The notes beneath the pieces were generated by a model. The model was not told the origin of the DNA. It was given only the letters and a program-made list of their open reading frames with translations, and made no database searches. Position numbers and translations under genes: made by a program. A DNA stretch of 64,000 bases from Bordetella pertussis 18323 (GTDB taxonomy: Bacteria > Pseudomonadota > Gammaproteobacteria > Burkholderiales > Burkholderiaceae_B). Location: contig NC_018518.1 of NCBI RefSeq assembly GCF_000306945.1, forward strand, positions 3,968,001 through 4,032,000, given 5' to 3'. This document shows positions 28,713 to 37,185 of the stretch, in pieces. Each line of letters opens with the position of its first letter. Within the stretch, counting starts at the first letter, position 1.

Positions 28713-29315
28713 CTAGGCGGGCTTGGCCGGGTTGGCCACGAAGCCCAGGCGGCGCGCGACATCGCCGCTGGCCACGCCATGCAGCGGCGCGGCGTTCGGC
28801 CAGGCAGGGTGCGACACCATGAGGGGCGGCCGGCCCGGTTCGGGCCAGCCTGTTTCCAGCACGTCGGCCAGCGCCTGGCCGTCCACGTGCAACTGCGCCA
28901 GCAGCGGCGCCAGTTCGCGGTCTTCGACCAGCCCGGGGCCCGCCGCCGTGGATGCGTACAGGCGCCCCTCGTCGTCCAGCCACCACTGCCGCACGGCGGT
29001 GACGGCCTGGCCGGTATGGGTCTGCAGGCCGGAGAATTCGTCGGCGCGGCGCAGGATCAGCGGCGCCGCATCCAGGCGCACATACACACGCTGCGGGCCG
29101 TTCTGGAAAAACCAGTTGCCCTGCGCATCGCATTCGTAGTTGCGGCCGATGAAGGCGAGGATCTGCGGGCTGGTGATGGACTCTCCCGGGGCGCCGCGCG
29201 CCGCGTCGCCTTGCGGATGCAGGTGCCAGCGGCCGCGGGCGTCCAGCGACAGCCAGCCGTACACTGCCGGCACGTCGGGCCAGCGGGCCAAAGCGTCTTT
29301 TACCAGTTGATCCAT
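28713..29315 (-). CDS. Conserved uncharacterised protein
   Basis: A 200-residue soluble protein starting MDQLVKDALARWPDVPAVYGWL. It has many Trp, Arg and Gly residues, with GRWHLHPQGDAARG and FIGRNYECDAQGNWFFQNGPQRVYVRLDAAP as its clearest segments. The repeated strand-turn patterns suggest a mainly beta protein. There is no signal peptide or membrane segment. I recognise it as the type of DUF protein common in betaproteobacteria but cannot name a function. It faces the DoxX gene (18 bases between stops). Confidence 0.72.
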   Translation of the reverse strand: MDQLVKDALARWPDVPAVYGWLSLDARGRWHLHPQGDAARGAPGESITSPQILAFIGRNYECDAQGNWFFQNGPQRVYVRLDAAPLILRRADEFSGLQTHTGQAVTAVRQWWLDDEGRLYASTAAGPGLVEDRELAPLLAQLHVDGQALADVLETGWPEPGRPPLMVSHPAWPNAAPLHGVASGDVARRLGFVANPAKPA

Positions 29316-29372
29316 AGCGCCACGGGACGGATTCCGGCCGCCATTATAGGCAAGCGCGCGCGCCGGGCCGCG

Positions 29373-29717
29373 CTACGGCCGGATCACCATGGGCGGCGCG
29401 CTGATGATGATGGCAGGGTTGGCGGGGATCATCGGCACCATGGCTGGCTGCGCATAGCCATAGTCATAGCCGGACCGGTAGCCCGGGCATTTGCGCTTTT
29501 CGCGGTACTCGCCGTTGCGTTTCCACTTGCGCTCGACCTTGCACGCGCCGTCCCAGTATTTTTCCTTGTATTCGCGGCGCGGGCGGTAATCGTCATCGTC
29601 GTCATCGTCGTCGGCGCGCGCCATCATGGGCGCGCAGGCCAGGGTCAGCGCAACCAGCGCCAGCAGCAGGCGGGCTCCGTGGCGCGCCGACGGACGGGGA
29701 AAATGCAGGGTAGGCAT
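29373..29717 (-). CDS. Small exported protein with an aspartate run
   Basis: A 114-residue protein with an N-terminal signal peptide (about residues 1-35, ending ...CAPMMARA). A run of eight aspartates follows directly, then a Lys/Arg/Tyr-rich stretch (KYWDGACKVERKWKRNGEYREKRKC) with two cysteines and a hydrophobic proline-rich tail. The alternation of acidic and basic patches suggests binding to ions or to another surface. No family assigned. ATG 29717 is the start that gives a signal peptide. Confidence 0.68.
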   Translation of the reverse strand: MPTLHFPRPSARHGARLLLALVALTLACAPMMARADDDDDDDDYRPRREYKEKYWDGACKVERKWKRNGEYREKRKCPGYRSGYDYGYAQPAMVPMIPANPAIIISAPPMVIRP

Positions 29718-29830
29718 GGGCGTGCGGACGTAATTGCGACGGCCACACGTTAGCAACGCGCGCGCAAATCTTGGGTACGCAGGGTAGGGAAGGGTAACCA
29801 GATGCGCAGGGCGCCAAACCCGCATCCTGG

Positions 29831-29860
29831 AACAAGAAGGCCCGCGACGCGGCGGGCCTT
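29831..29860 (-). terminator. Terminator of the tRNA transcript
   Basis: On the minus strand AAGGCCCGC (complement of 29852-29860) pairs with GCGGGCCTT (complement of 29837-29845), six-base loop, followed by TTCTTGTT. It lies nine bases after the CCA end of tRNA-Cys. Confidence 0.75.
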
Positions 29861-29868
29861 GAAGTGTT

Positions 29869-29942
29869 TGGAGGCGCAAGCCGGAATCGAACCGACGTAC
29901 ACGGATTTGCAATCCGCTGCATAACCACTCTGCCATTGCGCC
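29869..29942 (-). tRNA. tRNA-Cys (GCA)
   Basis: A 74-base tRNA with an encoded CCA end. Acceptor stem GGCGCAA/TTGCGCC; the T-loop reads GTTCGATTCC and the anticodon GCA is in the loop of GCGGATTGCAAATCCG. It is the second tRNA of a two-gene transcript. Confidence 0.96.
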
Positions 29943-30002
29943 GGCAGGCTACAAGAAAAAAGGAAGCACGGCAGGTAACCGCTAGCTTCCCTTTTTGGTG
30001 TT

Positions 30003-30078
30003 TGGAGCGGGAAACGAGTCTCGAACTCGCGACCTCAACCTTGGCAAGGTTGCGCTCTACCAACTGAGCTATTCCCGC
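30003..30078 (-). tRNA. tRNA-Gly (GCC)
   Basis: A 76-base tRNA with encoded CCA. Acceptor stem GCGGGAA/TTCCCGC; D-arm AGCTCAGTTGGTAGAGC; anticodon GCC within CAACCTTGCCAAGGTTG; T-loop GTTCGAGAC. It precedes tRNA-Cys. Confidence 0.97.
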
Positions 30079-30156
30079 ATGGGTACTGCTTAAGGCCAAG
30101 CAACGCAGAAGTCTCCCGTCTGGAAAATTCCCACATGCTGCTCAACGAAGAAAAAA

Positions 30157-30186
30157 ATTATACACGATTTCGGCTGTCGGGTTCAA
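30157..30186 (-). promoter_or_regulatory. Promoter of the tRNA-Gly/tRNA-Cys transcript
   Basis: On the minus strand TTGAAC (complement of 30181-30186) and a perfect TATAAT (complement of 30157-30162), separated by 18 bases, lie about 80 bases upstream of tRNA-Gly. Confidence 0.75.
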
Positions 30187-30200
30187 GTCGCAGGCGGCGC

Positions 30201-30459
30201 TTACGTGCCGGGCAGGGCGATCCCCATGGCGGCGAACATGCCGCCGCAGGTCTTGTTGAAACGCCGGCCGGCCCGCTGCAGGAAGGGCCTGACCTTGTGG
30301 GCCGCGCGCGCCAGTCCGTACTCGACCACGAATTCCATGGCGGCGAAGGTGGCGGCCATGACGGCGAATTGGGTAGCCAGGCTGCGCGCCGGGTCGATGA
30401 ACTGCGGCAGGAACGCGCCAAAGAAAAGCAGGGCCTTGGGATTGGAGACGGCGGCTAGC
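30201..30459 (-). pseudogene. LysE-family translocator, C-terminal stump cut by IS481
   Basis: Eighty-five codons survive, beginning LAAVSNPKALLFFGAFLPQFID and ending MGIALPGT. NPKALLFF and the following hydrophobic helices are typical of the C-terminal half of LysE/RhtB amino acid exporters, which normally have about 200-210 residues. IS481 copy 2 starts at 30460, and the missing N-terminal half is not on its other side, where an unrelated flavoprotein gene ends. So the gene was not merely interrupted: its front half has been lost or moved. Confidence 0.88.
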
Positions 30460-31405
30460 TGTGAACTGTCAATAGGTTGTATTCGTCCAGGTTGAGTCTG
30501 GAGATGGGTACAGCGCGCCCGATGCCTTGGTGGGGTCGATGCCAGTTGTAGTGGTGTAGCCAGGATTTCATGGCATCGGCTCGGTGTTGGGAGTTCTGGT
30601 AGGTGTGAGCGTAAGCCCACTCACGCAAGGCCGACTGGATGAAGCGTTCGGCCTTGCCATTGGTCTGTGGGCGGTAAGGTCGGGTAAAGCGGTGCTTGAT
30701 GCCCAGCTCATGGCACAGCGCGGCGAAGGCGCGGCTGCGAAAGGCCGAGCCATTGTCGGTGAGCAAGCGCTGGATGGTCACGCCCAGGCGCTGGTAGTAG
30801 GCCACTGCGTCCTTGAGGAACTGGACGGCGCTGGGGAAGCGCTCGTCGGGGTGGATGTCGGTGAAGGCCACGCGGGCGTGGTCATCGATGGCCACGAAGA
30901 CGAAGTCCCAGCCGGCCCCCTCAACGGTATCGCGTCGGTTGCCCGTGACCCGGTGGCCAGGGCGCTGGATACGTCCCAGCTTCTTGATGTCGATGTGCAG
31001 CAGATCGCCGGGGGCCTGATGCTCGTAGCGCACCACCGGCTCGGCCGGCTCCAGGTCGGCCAGGTGCGACAGACCGGCGCGGGCCAGGACGCGGCTGACG
31101 GTGCTGGCTGACACGCCCAGCGCCTGGGCGATGCGCGCTTGGGTCAGCCGCTTGCGGCGCAGCTCCACGATAGCCAGCGCCTTGGCCGGCGCAATCGCTC
31201 GGGGCGAGACCGTCGGGCGCGAGGACGCATCGGCCAAGCCCGCCTGGCCCTGAGCCAGGAAGCGGCCCAGCCATTTGCGCACAGTCGGCGCGGTGACCCC
31301 ATAGGCGCGGGCCGCTTCAGGCACACAAACTTGATGGGCGATCAATTGCTGGACCATTTCGAGTCGACGTAGGAAGGTCAATCGGGCATGCTTATGGGTG
31401 TTCAT
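30455..31405 (-). CDS. IS481 transposase (copy 2)
   Basis: Residues 1-315 are the same as in copy 1; the last residue is Ser instead of Ile because the reading frame runs into flanking DNA. The TAG stop (complement of 30455-30457) is in the CTAG motif outside the element. All three DDE residues are present. Confidence 0.95.
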   Translation of the reverse strand: MNTHKHARLTFLRRLEMVQQLIAHQVCVPEAARAYGVTAPTVRKWLGRFLAQGQAGLADASSRPTVSPRAIAPAKALAIVELRRKRLTQARIAQALGVSASTVSRVLARAGLSHLADLEPAEPVVRYEHQAPGDLLHIDIKKLGRIQRPGHRVTGNRRDTVEGAGWDFVFVAIDDHARVAFTDIHPDERFPSAVQFLKDAVAYYQRLGVTIQRLLTDNGSAFRSRAFAALCHELGIKHRFTRPYRPQTNGKAERFIQSALREWAYAHTYQNSQHRADAMKSWLHHYNWHRPHQGIGRAVPISRLNLDEYNLLTVHS

Positions 31406-31502
31406 CCGGCCGGGCTCCTTGAGTGAACTGGGGGGGTGGCGATTTCCAGTTTCTCAAATCCGGTTCGGATGAACCATGCATACAACCTATTGAATCTTCA
31501 CA
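30460..31502 (-). mobile_element. IS481 copy 2, with unmatched flanks
   Basis: A 1043-base IS481 in the minus orientation. The hexamers next to its ends are GCTAGC (30454-30459) and GCTAGA (31503-31508), which are not identical. Copies 1 and 3 have exact 6-bp duplications. A flanking gene is truncated on one side only. Both facts fit recombination between two IS481 copies rather than a simple insertion. Confidence 0.95.
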
Positions 31503-31503
31503 G

Positions 31504-32709
31504 CTAGAGGGCGTTGCCGCAGGCGTACCCCGACGCCCAGGCCCACTGGAAGTTGTAGCCGCCCAGCCAGCCCGTCACGTCGACCGCCTCGCCGATGAAG
31601 TACAGCCCTGGCACGCCGCGCGCCTGCATGGACTTCTGGTCCAGGGCGCGCGTGTCGACGCCACCGCGCATCACTTCGGCCTTCTTGTAGCCGGCCGTGC
31701 CGCTGGGCACCAGGCGCCAGTCATGGATCAGCGCCGCCAGCGCCCGCAGCGTGCGGTCCGGCACGTCGGCCAGGCGCGCGGCGGCCAGGTCCGCGCCGAC
31801 GGCGCGCCCGGCCACGTCCAGCCAGGTATCGGCCAGCCGCCGGGGCCACAGGCCGGCCAGCACGGTATGCAGCTGCTGCCGGTTGCCCGGCTTGGCGCCT
31901 ATCAGTTCGGCGGCCAGGTCGCGGCCGGGCGCCAGGTCCAGCACGATGGGCTCGCCCGGCTTCCAGTAGCTCGATATCTGCAGGATGGCGGGGCCGGACA
32001 GGCCCCGGTGGGTAAACAGCAGGTCTTCCAGGAACGCCGCGCGCCCCTTGCCCTGCCCGGTCGACAGCGTGACTTCCAGGGCGACGCCCGACAGCGCGGC
32101 GAACGGCTGCCATTGCGCGGGATCGAAGGTCAGCGGCACCAGGGCCGGCCGCGGCTCGACGACCTTCAGGCCGAACTGGCGCGCCACCTTGAGCGCGTAG
32201 TCGGTCGCGCCCAGTTGCGGGATCGCCATGCCGCCGGTGGCTACCACGACCGCGCGCGCGTCGATCGCGCCGGTGCTGGTACGCAGCGTGAAGCCGCCGC
32301 CCTCGCGGCGGGCGATCTCGTCCACGCGGCACGGCATGCGCCAGGCCACCCCGCCCTGCCCGCACTCGGCGCGCAACACCTCGATGATGGTTTCGCTGCT
32401 GTCGTCGCAGAACAGTTGCCCGCGATGCTTTTCATGCCAATGCACCCGATGGCGGCGCAACAGGCCGAGGAAATCCTGCGGGGTGTAGCCGGCCAGCGCC
32501 GAGCGGCAGAAATGCGGGTTGTCGGACAGGAAATTGGCCGGGCCGGCGCCCAGGTTGGTGAAGTTGCAGCGCCCTCCGCCGGAGATGCGGATTTTCTCGG
32601 CCAGCTTGGCGGCATGATCGATCAGCACCATGCGCAGGCCGCGCTGGCCCGCCACGGCGGCGCACATCATGCCGGCGGCCCCGGCGCCGATGACGGCGAC
32701 ATCGAACAT
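31504..32709 (-). CDS. HI0933/YhiN-type flavoprotein (FAD/NAD(P)-binding)
   Basis: A protein of 401 residues starting MFDVAVIGAGAAGMMCAAVA, a dinucleotide-binding Rossmann motif. ISGGGRCNFTN, VVVATGGMAIPQLGATDYAL, FTHRGLSGPAILQISSYW and the terminal FIGEAVDVTGWLGGYNFQWAWASGYACG segment are hallmarks of the HI0933-like family (COG2081). ATG 32709 has GGGAG about eleven bases upstream; 32736 is an alternative. Its TAG stop (complement of 31504-31506) is the CTAG next to IS481 copy 2, and the C-terminus looks complete. The cellular role of the family is unclear. Confidence 0.88.
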   Translation of the reverse strand: MFDVAVIGAGAAGMMCAAVAGQRGLRMVLIDHAAKLAEKIRISGGGRCNFTNLGAGPANFLSDNPHFCRSALAGYTPQDFLGLLRRHRVHWHEKHRGQLFCDDSSETIIEVLRAECGQGGVAWRMPCRVDEIARREGGGFTLRTSTGAIDARAVVVATGGMAIPQLGATDYALKVARQFGLKVVEPRPALVPLTFDPAQWQPFAALSGVALEVTLSTGQGKGRAAFLEDLLFTHRGLSGPAILQISSYWKPGEPIVLDLAPGRDLAAELIGAKPGNRQQLHTVLAGLWPRRLADTWLDVAGRAVGADLAAARLADVPDRTLRALAALIHDWRLVPSGTAGYKKAEVMRGGVDTRALDQKSMQARGVPGLYFIGEAVDVTGWLGGYNFQWAWASGYACGNAL

Positions 32710-32784
32710 CGAAACGGGATACTCCCTCGAAGACAACGCCGCGCCGGGCCGCCCCCTCGGGCGGCGCGGCGCGGCGCGTCGGAT

Positions 32785-35055
32785 TTACTGCTCGCCGGCG
32801 TCCTTCAGGCAGTCGACGTAATAGCGCTTGGCGCCATCGGGGCCCTCTTCGTCGGCCAGGCCGTGGATGTAGGTCTCGAAGCCGGGGAAGCGCTCGTTGA
32901 ACTCGCGCGCGAACTGCAGGTATTGCACGATGGTCCGGTTGAAGCGCTCGCCCGGGATCAGCAGCGGAATGCCCGGCGGGTACGGCGTGAGCAGCACGCC
33001 GGTCACGCGGCCTTCGAGCTGGTCGATCTCGACGCGCTCGACTTCGCGGTGCGCCATGCGGGCGAAGGCGTCCGAGGGCTTGAGCGCCGGCACCATGTCG
33101 CTCAGGTACATCTCGGTGGTCAGGCGCGCCACGTCGCGTTCGCGATAGGCCTCGTGGATCTGCTGGCATAGGTCGCGCAGGCCCATGCGCTCGTAGCGGC
33201 GGTGACCGCGGCAGAACTCGGGCAGGATGCGCCACAGGGGCTGGTTGCGGTCGTAGTCGTCCTTGAACTGCTGCAGCGCGGTCAGCAGGGTGTTCCAGCG
33301 GCCCTTGGTGATACCGATGGTGAACAGGATGAAGAACGAATACAGGCCGGTCTTCTCCACCACGACGCCGTGCTCGGCCAGGTACTTCGACACCAGCGCG
33401 GCCGGTATGCCGCTTTCGCCGAAGCTGCCCGACATGTCCAGGCCCGGGGTGATGATGGTGGCCTTGATCGGGTCGAGCATGTTGAAGCCCGGCGCCAGGT
33501 CGCCAAAGCCGTGCCAGTGGTCGCCCGACTCCAGCACCCAGTCGTCGCGATGGCCGATGCCCTCGGGCGCGAGGCGGTTGGGGCCCCACACCTTGAACCA
33601 CCAGTCGTCCTTGCCGAACTCGGAGGCCACCTTGCGCATGGCGCGGCGAAAGTCCATGGCCTCGCGGATGCTTTCCTCGACCAGGGCGGTGCCGCCCGGC
33701 GGCTCCATCATGGCGGCGGCCACGTCGCACGACGCGATGATCGCGTACTGCGGCGAGGTCGACGTATGCATCAGGTAGGCCTCGTTGAAGAGGTTGCGGT
33801 CCAGCTTGCGGCTCTCGGACTCCTGCACGATGATCTGCGAGGCCTGCGAGATGCCGGCCAGCAGCTTGTGCGTGGAGTGCGTGGCGAACACCATGGCGTC
33901 CTGGCTGCGCGGGCGGTCCGGGCCGATCGCGTGCATGTCGCGGTAGTACTCGTGGAAGGCCGCGTGCGGCAGCCAGGCCTCGTCGAAATGCAGCGTGTCG
34001 ACGTAGGTGCCCAGCTTTTCCTTGATCATCTCGACGTTGTAGATGACGCCGTCATAGGTGCTCTGCGTCAGCGTGAGGATGCGCGGCTTCTTGTTCAGCG
34101 CCTCGCGCGCGAACGGGTTGGCCTCGATCTTGCGGCGGATGTTTTCCGGGTCGAATTCGTCGAGCGGGATCGGTCCGATGATGCCCAGGTGGTTGCGCGT
34201 GGGGCGCAGGAACACCGGGATCGCGCCGGTCATGGTGATGGCGTGCAGGATCGACTTGTGGCAGTTGCGGTCCACCACCACCACGTCGCCGGCGGCCACG
34301 TTGGCATGCCAGACGACCTTGTTCGACGTCGAGGTGCCGTTGGTGACGAAGAAGCAGTGGTCGGCATGGAAAATGCGCGCGGCATTCAGCTCGGACTCGG
34401 CCACCGGGCCGGTGTGGTCCAGCAGCTGGCCCAGCTCGTCGACCGCGTTGCAGACGTCGGCGCGCAGCATGTTCTCGCCGAAGAACTGGTGGAACATCTG
34501 GCCCACCGGGCTCTTGAGGAACGCCACGCCGCCCGAGTGCCCCGGGCAGTGCCAGGAATACGAACCGTCCTGGGCATATTTGACCAGCTCGCGGAAGAAC
34601 GGCGGCGGCAGGCCGTCCACGTAGCTGCGCGCTTCGCGGATGATGTGGCGCGCCACGAACTCCGGCGTGTCCTCGAACATGTGGATGAAGCCGTGCAGCT
34701 CGCGCAGGATGTCGTTCGGGATGTGTTCCGACGTGCGCGTCTCGCCGTACAGGTAGATGGGGATGTCGGCGTTGCGGAAACGCAGCTCGCCGATGAACGT
34801 GCGCAGGTTCTTGATCGCGCCCGCCACGTCTTCCGGAGAATCGACGTCGAACTCCTCATCGTCGATCGACAGGATGAAGGCGCTGGCGCGGCTTTGCTGC
34901 TGGGCAAACGAGCTCAGGTCGCCGTAGCTGGTCACCCCGATGACCTCCACGCCCTCGGCCTCGATCGCCGAAGCCAGCGCGCGAATGCCCAACCCCGAGG
35001 CGTTCTCGGAGCGATAGTCTTCGTCGATGATGAAAATGGGGAAGCGGAATTTCAT
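32785..35055 (-). CDS. Orn/Lys/Arg decarboxylase (PLP-dependent)
   Basis: A 756-residue enzyme with the full three-part layout: an N-terminal receiver-like domain (residues 1-130), the large PLP domain, and a C-terminal domain ending in PYPPGIPLLIPGER, the standard C-terminal signature. SWHCPGHSGGVAFLKSP starts the PLP domain, HFDEAWLPHA holds the cofactor-binding Asp, and Lys397 in HSTHKLLAGISQ binds PLP. Substrate (arginine, lysine or ornithine) cannot be settled by eye. The products take part in polyamine supply or acid resistance. ATG 35055 gives the usual MKFRFPIFIIDEDYRSE start. Confidence 0.92.
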   Translation of the reverse strand: MKFRFPIFIIDEDYRSENASGLGIRALASAIEAEGVEVIGVTSYGDLSSFAQQQSRASAFILSIDDEEFDVDSPEDVAGAIKNLRTFIGELRFRNADIPIYLYGETRTSEHIPNDILRELHGFIHMFEDTPEFVARHIIREARSYVDGLPPPFFRELVKYAQDGSYSWHCPGHSGGVAFLKSPVGQMFHQFFGENMLRADVCNAVDELGQLLDHTGPVAESELNAARIFHADHCFFVTNGTSTSNKVVWHANVAAGDVVVVDRNCHKSILHAITMTGAIPVFLRPTRNHLGIIGPIPLDEFDPENIRRKIEANPFAREALNKKPRILTLTQSTYDGVIYNVEMIKEKLGTYVDTLHFDEAWLPHAAFHEYYRDMHAIGPDRPRSQDAMVFATHSTHKLLAGISQASQIIVQESESRKLDRNLFNEAYLMHTSTSPQYAIIASCDVAAAMMEPPGGTALVEESIREAMDFRRAMRKVASEFGKDDWWFKVWGPNRLAPEGIGHRDDWVLESGDHWHGFGDLAPGFNMLDPIKATIITPGLDMSGSFGESGIPAALVSKYLAEHGVVVEKTGLYSFFILFTIGITKGRWNTLLTALQQFKDDYDRNQPLWRILPEFCRGHRRYERMGLRDLCQQIHEAYRERDVARLTTEMYLSDMVPALKPSDAFARMAHREVERVEIDQLEGRVTGVLLTPYPPGIPLLIPGERFNRTIVQYLQFAREFNERFPGFETYIHGLADEEGPDGAKRYYVDCLKDAGEQ

Positions 35056-35124
35056 GCGGGCGCTCCTGGGCGGGCAAGGCAAAACGGACGCGAGTGTACT
35101 GCCAGACGGGGTCGGGCTGGTGAC

Positions 35125-35154
35125 AAAAAAGCAACCGGCCCGACGAGCGGGCCG
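35125..35154 (-). terminator. Rho-independent terminator after the 35210-35659 gene
   Basis: On the minus strand a CGGCCCG stem pairs with CGGGCCG around a five-base loop and is followed by TTGCTTTTTT. The stem arms are at 35136-35142 and 35148-35154, with the T-tract opposite 35125-35130. Confidence 0.8.
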
Positions 35155-35209
35155 ACCTCGGGGAATTGTAGGACGGATTGAAAGCGGGTGCGCCCGCCGG
35201 CGCGCGGCG

Positions 35210-35659
35210 TCAGCGAATGATGTCGGGCCGGCGCGCCGCGACGGCCTGCTCGTAGCGGCCGAAAAACGGCCGCAGGTCTTCCTGCGGGCCGGCGTCGATG
35301 CGGCGCTCGACCTTGGCGATGGCGCACAGGCAGACGTCGAACTCGGGCTCGCCGGTCACCAGCACCACCGGATCGTCATCGTCGCAGACCTCGTACAGCC
35401 CGCCGTGGCGACGCCGCGCCACCTCGTACAGGTAGGCGGCCGCCCCCACCCGTTGCACCGGGTCCAGCGCCAGGGCGCCCAGGTGGGCCTGTTCGAGCAC
35501 GGCGTCGAGCGCGGCGATGCTGGCCGGCGAGTAGTCCAGCCCCGCCCCGGCGGGGACGGCGGCCACGAAATCGCGCGCCGCCGCGGCGACCCGTTCAACG
35601 AAGGCGTCCTGCGCCTCCTGGTCGTACTGCTGCGTGTCTTTCCTGCGGAAACCGAACAT
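35210..35659 (-). CDS. Uncharacterised 149-residue protein
   Basis: Starts MFGFRRKDTQQYDQEAQDAFVERVAAAARDFVAAVPAG at ATG 35659, with AGGAG nine bases upstream. It is helical and acidic, has a DDDD patch near residue 98, and has no signal peptide, membrane segment or motif I recognise. A clear terminator follows. The good ribosome site and terminator make it a real gene; its function is unknown. Confidence 0.68.
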   Translation of the reverse strand: MFGFRRKDTQQYDQEAQDAFVERVAAAARDFVAAVPAGAGLDYSPASIAALDAVLEQAHLGALALDPVQRVGAAAYLYEVARRRHGGLYEVCDDDDPVVLVTGEPEFDVCLCAIAKVERRIDAGPQEDLRPFFGRYEQAVAARRPDIIR

Positions 35660-35759
35660 CTGGGGCTCCTGCGCCGCGAAACAGCCGCGCTTTTCACGTA
35701 TCTTCATTATATTTGGCGCAACCCTGCCGCCACCCTGCGCGTACGCTGCGGAGCCAGAC

Positions 35760-36280
35760 GTGAATCTTTCCACCATACGCCCTTTGACGCCCGAGGATGC
35801 TGCAGAATTTTTCAACGCGTTCGCCTGGCCGCCCTGCGCGAGGCGCCCGAAGCCTTCGGGTCCAGTTACGAAGAAGAAAGCGTTGACACAATCGCGCAAT
35901 GGCGCGCCCGCCTTGCCCCGCGCGAGGGTTACGTGCTGCTGGGCGCCTTCGTGGACGGCGCCCTGGCCGGGGTCGGCGGCGTGGCGCGCGGGCACACAAT
36001 GAAACAACGTCACAAGGCTGAAATCTGGGGTATTTACGTTGTACCCGCGCAACGCCGCGGCGGCCTGGCGCGCCAATTGACCGAGGCGCTGCTGGCACGG
36101 GTGGCCCGGATGACCGGGGTACGCCACGTGCTGCTGAGCGTGGGCGCCGACAACGGCGCCGCGCACGCGCTGTACGCCAGCCTGGGCTTCGCCGAGTATG
36201 GCCGCGAGCCCGACGCGATGCTGGTGGGCGGCCGCCTGCTGGCCAATATTCTCATGATCCGCCCGCTGGCCGCGCGCTGA
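35760..36280 (+). pseudogene. GNAT-family acetyltransferase, probably frameshifted
   Basis: GTG 35760 has GGAG nine bases upstream and begins VNLSTIRPLTPEDAAEF, the normal start of a GNAT domain. At the five-T run 35808-35812 the frame breaks; the rest (FQRVRLAALREAPEAFGSSYEEES, then the acetyl-CoA motif GIYVVPAQRRGGLARQLTEAL and VGADNGAAHALYASLGF) continues one frame over to the stop at 36280. The span is 521 bases, one short of a multiple of three, fitting loss of one T. Otherwise the domain is complete. Confidence 0.72.
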
Positions 36281-36308
36281 GGGCCGGTCCCGGACTGGAG
36301 CCGACACC

Positions 36309-36728
36309 ATGCAGGCACAGGTACTGATCAATATCGACGTTCCCGACGCGGCGCGGGCCGCGCTGTTCTACGAACGCGCCTTCGGCCTGCGTCCGCAGCG
36401 CCGGCTGGGGCCGCAGGCCATCGAGATGGCGGGCGCCGCCGTGCCCATCTACCTGCTGGAGAAGGCAACCGGCTCGCAGGCGGCCACGGGCACGAGCCAG
36501 GGGCGCGACTACGCGCGCCACTGGACGCCGGTGCACCTGGATTTCGTGGTGGACGATTGCGACAGGGCGGTCGCCACGGCGGTGGCCGCCGGCGCTATGC
36601 TGGAAGATCCGCCGCACAGCCACGCCTGGGGCCGCATCGCGCATCTGTCCGACCCCTACGGCAACGGCGTGTGCATCCTGCAGTTCCTGGGCGAGGGCTA
36701 CGACGCCCTCGCCGCCGCGGCGCCCTGA
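36309..36728 (+). CDS. VOC (glyoxalase/bleomycin-resistance) family protein
   Basis: A 139-residue protein with the VOC paired beta-alpha-beta-beta-beta fold: VLINIDVPDAARAALFYERAFGLRP opens the first module and HLDFVVDDCDRAVATAVAAGAM with the SDPYGNGVCILQF end the second. The metal ligands would be in these strands. It is followed after 27 bases by a second VOC gene, so the two are probably co-transcribed. Substrate unknown. Confidence 0.84.
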   Translation: MQAQVLINIDVPDAARAALFYERAFGLRPQRRLGPQAIEMAGAAVPIYLLEKATGSQAATGTSQGRDYARHWTPVHLDFVVDDCDRAVATAVAAGAMLEDPPHSHAWGRIAHLSDPYGNGVCILQFLGEGYDALAAAAP

Positions 36729-36755
36729 ACGCGCCGCGCCGAACCGGAGACCGCC

Positions 36756-37178
36756 ATGCCAGCCCCAGCCACCGTCGCCTCACCCGTCGTGACCTGCTTG
36801 CGCTACCGCAACGCCAGCGCCGCCATCGAATGGCTGGTGCACGCGTTCGGGTTCGAGGCGCAACGCATCGTGCCCGGCCCGGCCGATACCATCGTGCATG
36901 CCCAGCTGACGCTGGGCAGCGGCATGATCATGCTGGCGTCGGTGACGGACACACCGTTTTCCCGCTACATGAAGCAGCCCGACGAGGTCGGCGGCGTGGA
37001 GACGCAAAGCGTGTACCTGGTGGTGGCCGACCCCGACCAGGCCTACCGGGACGCGCAGGCCGCGGGCGCCGAGATACTGATCGATATTGCCGACGCCGAT
37101 TACGGCGGCCGCGGCTTTTCGTGCCGCGACCCGGAGGGGCATATCTGGAGCGTCGGCTCGTACGACCCCTGGCAATAG
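36756..37178 (+). CDS. VOC family protein, second copy
   Basis: A 140-residue VOC protein (VTCLRYRNASAAIEWLVHAFGFEAQ; ending FSCRDPEGHIWSVGSYDPW), of the PhnB/YdcN-like subgroup with a conserved DPEGH...W. It lies just after another VOC gene in the same direction but is not a close duplicate. It converges with dcd, 7 bases between stops. Confidence 0.85.
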   Translation: MPAPATVASPVVTCLRYRNASAAIEWLVHAFGFEAQRIVPGPADTIVHAQLTLGSGMIMLASVTDTPFSRYMKQPDEVGGVETQSVYLVVADPDQAYRDAQAAGAEILIDIADADYGGRGFSCRDPEGHIWSVGSYDPWQ

Positions 37179-37185
37179 CCGCCGC

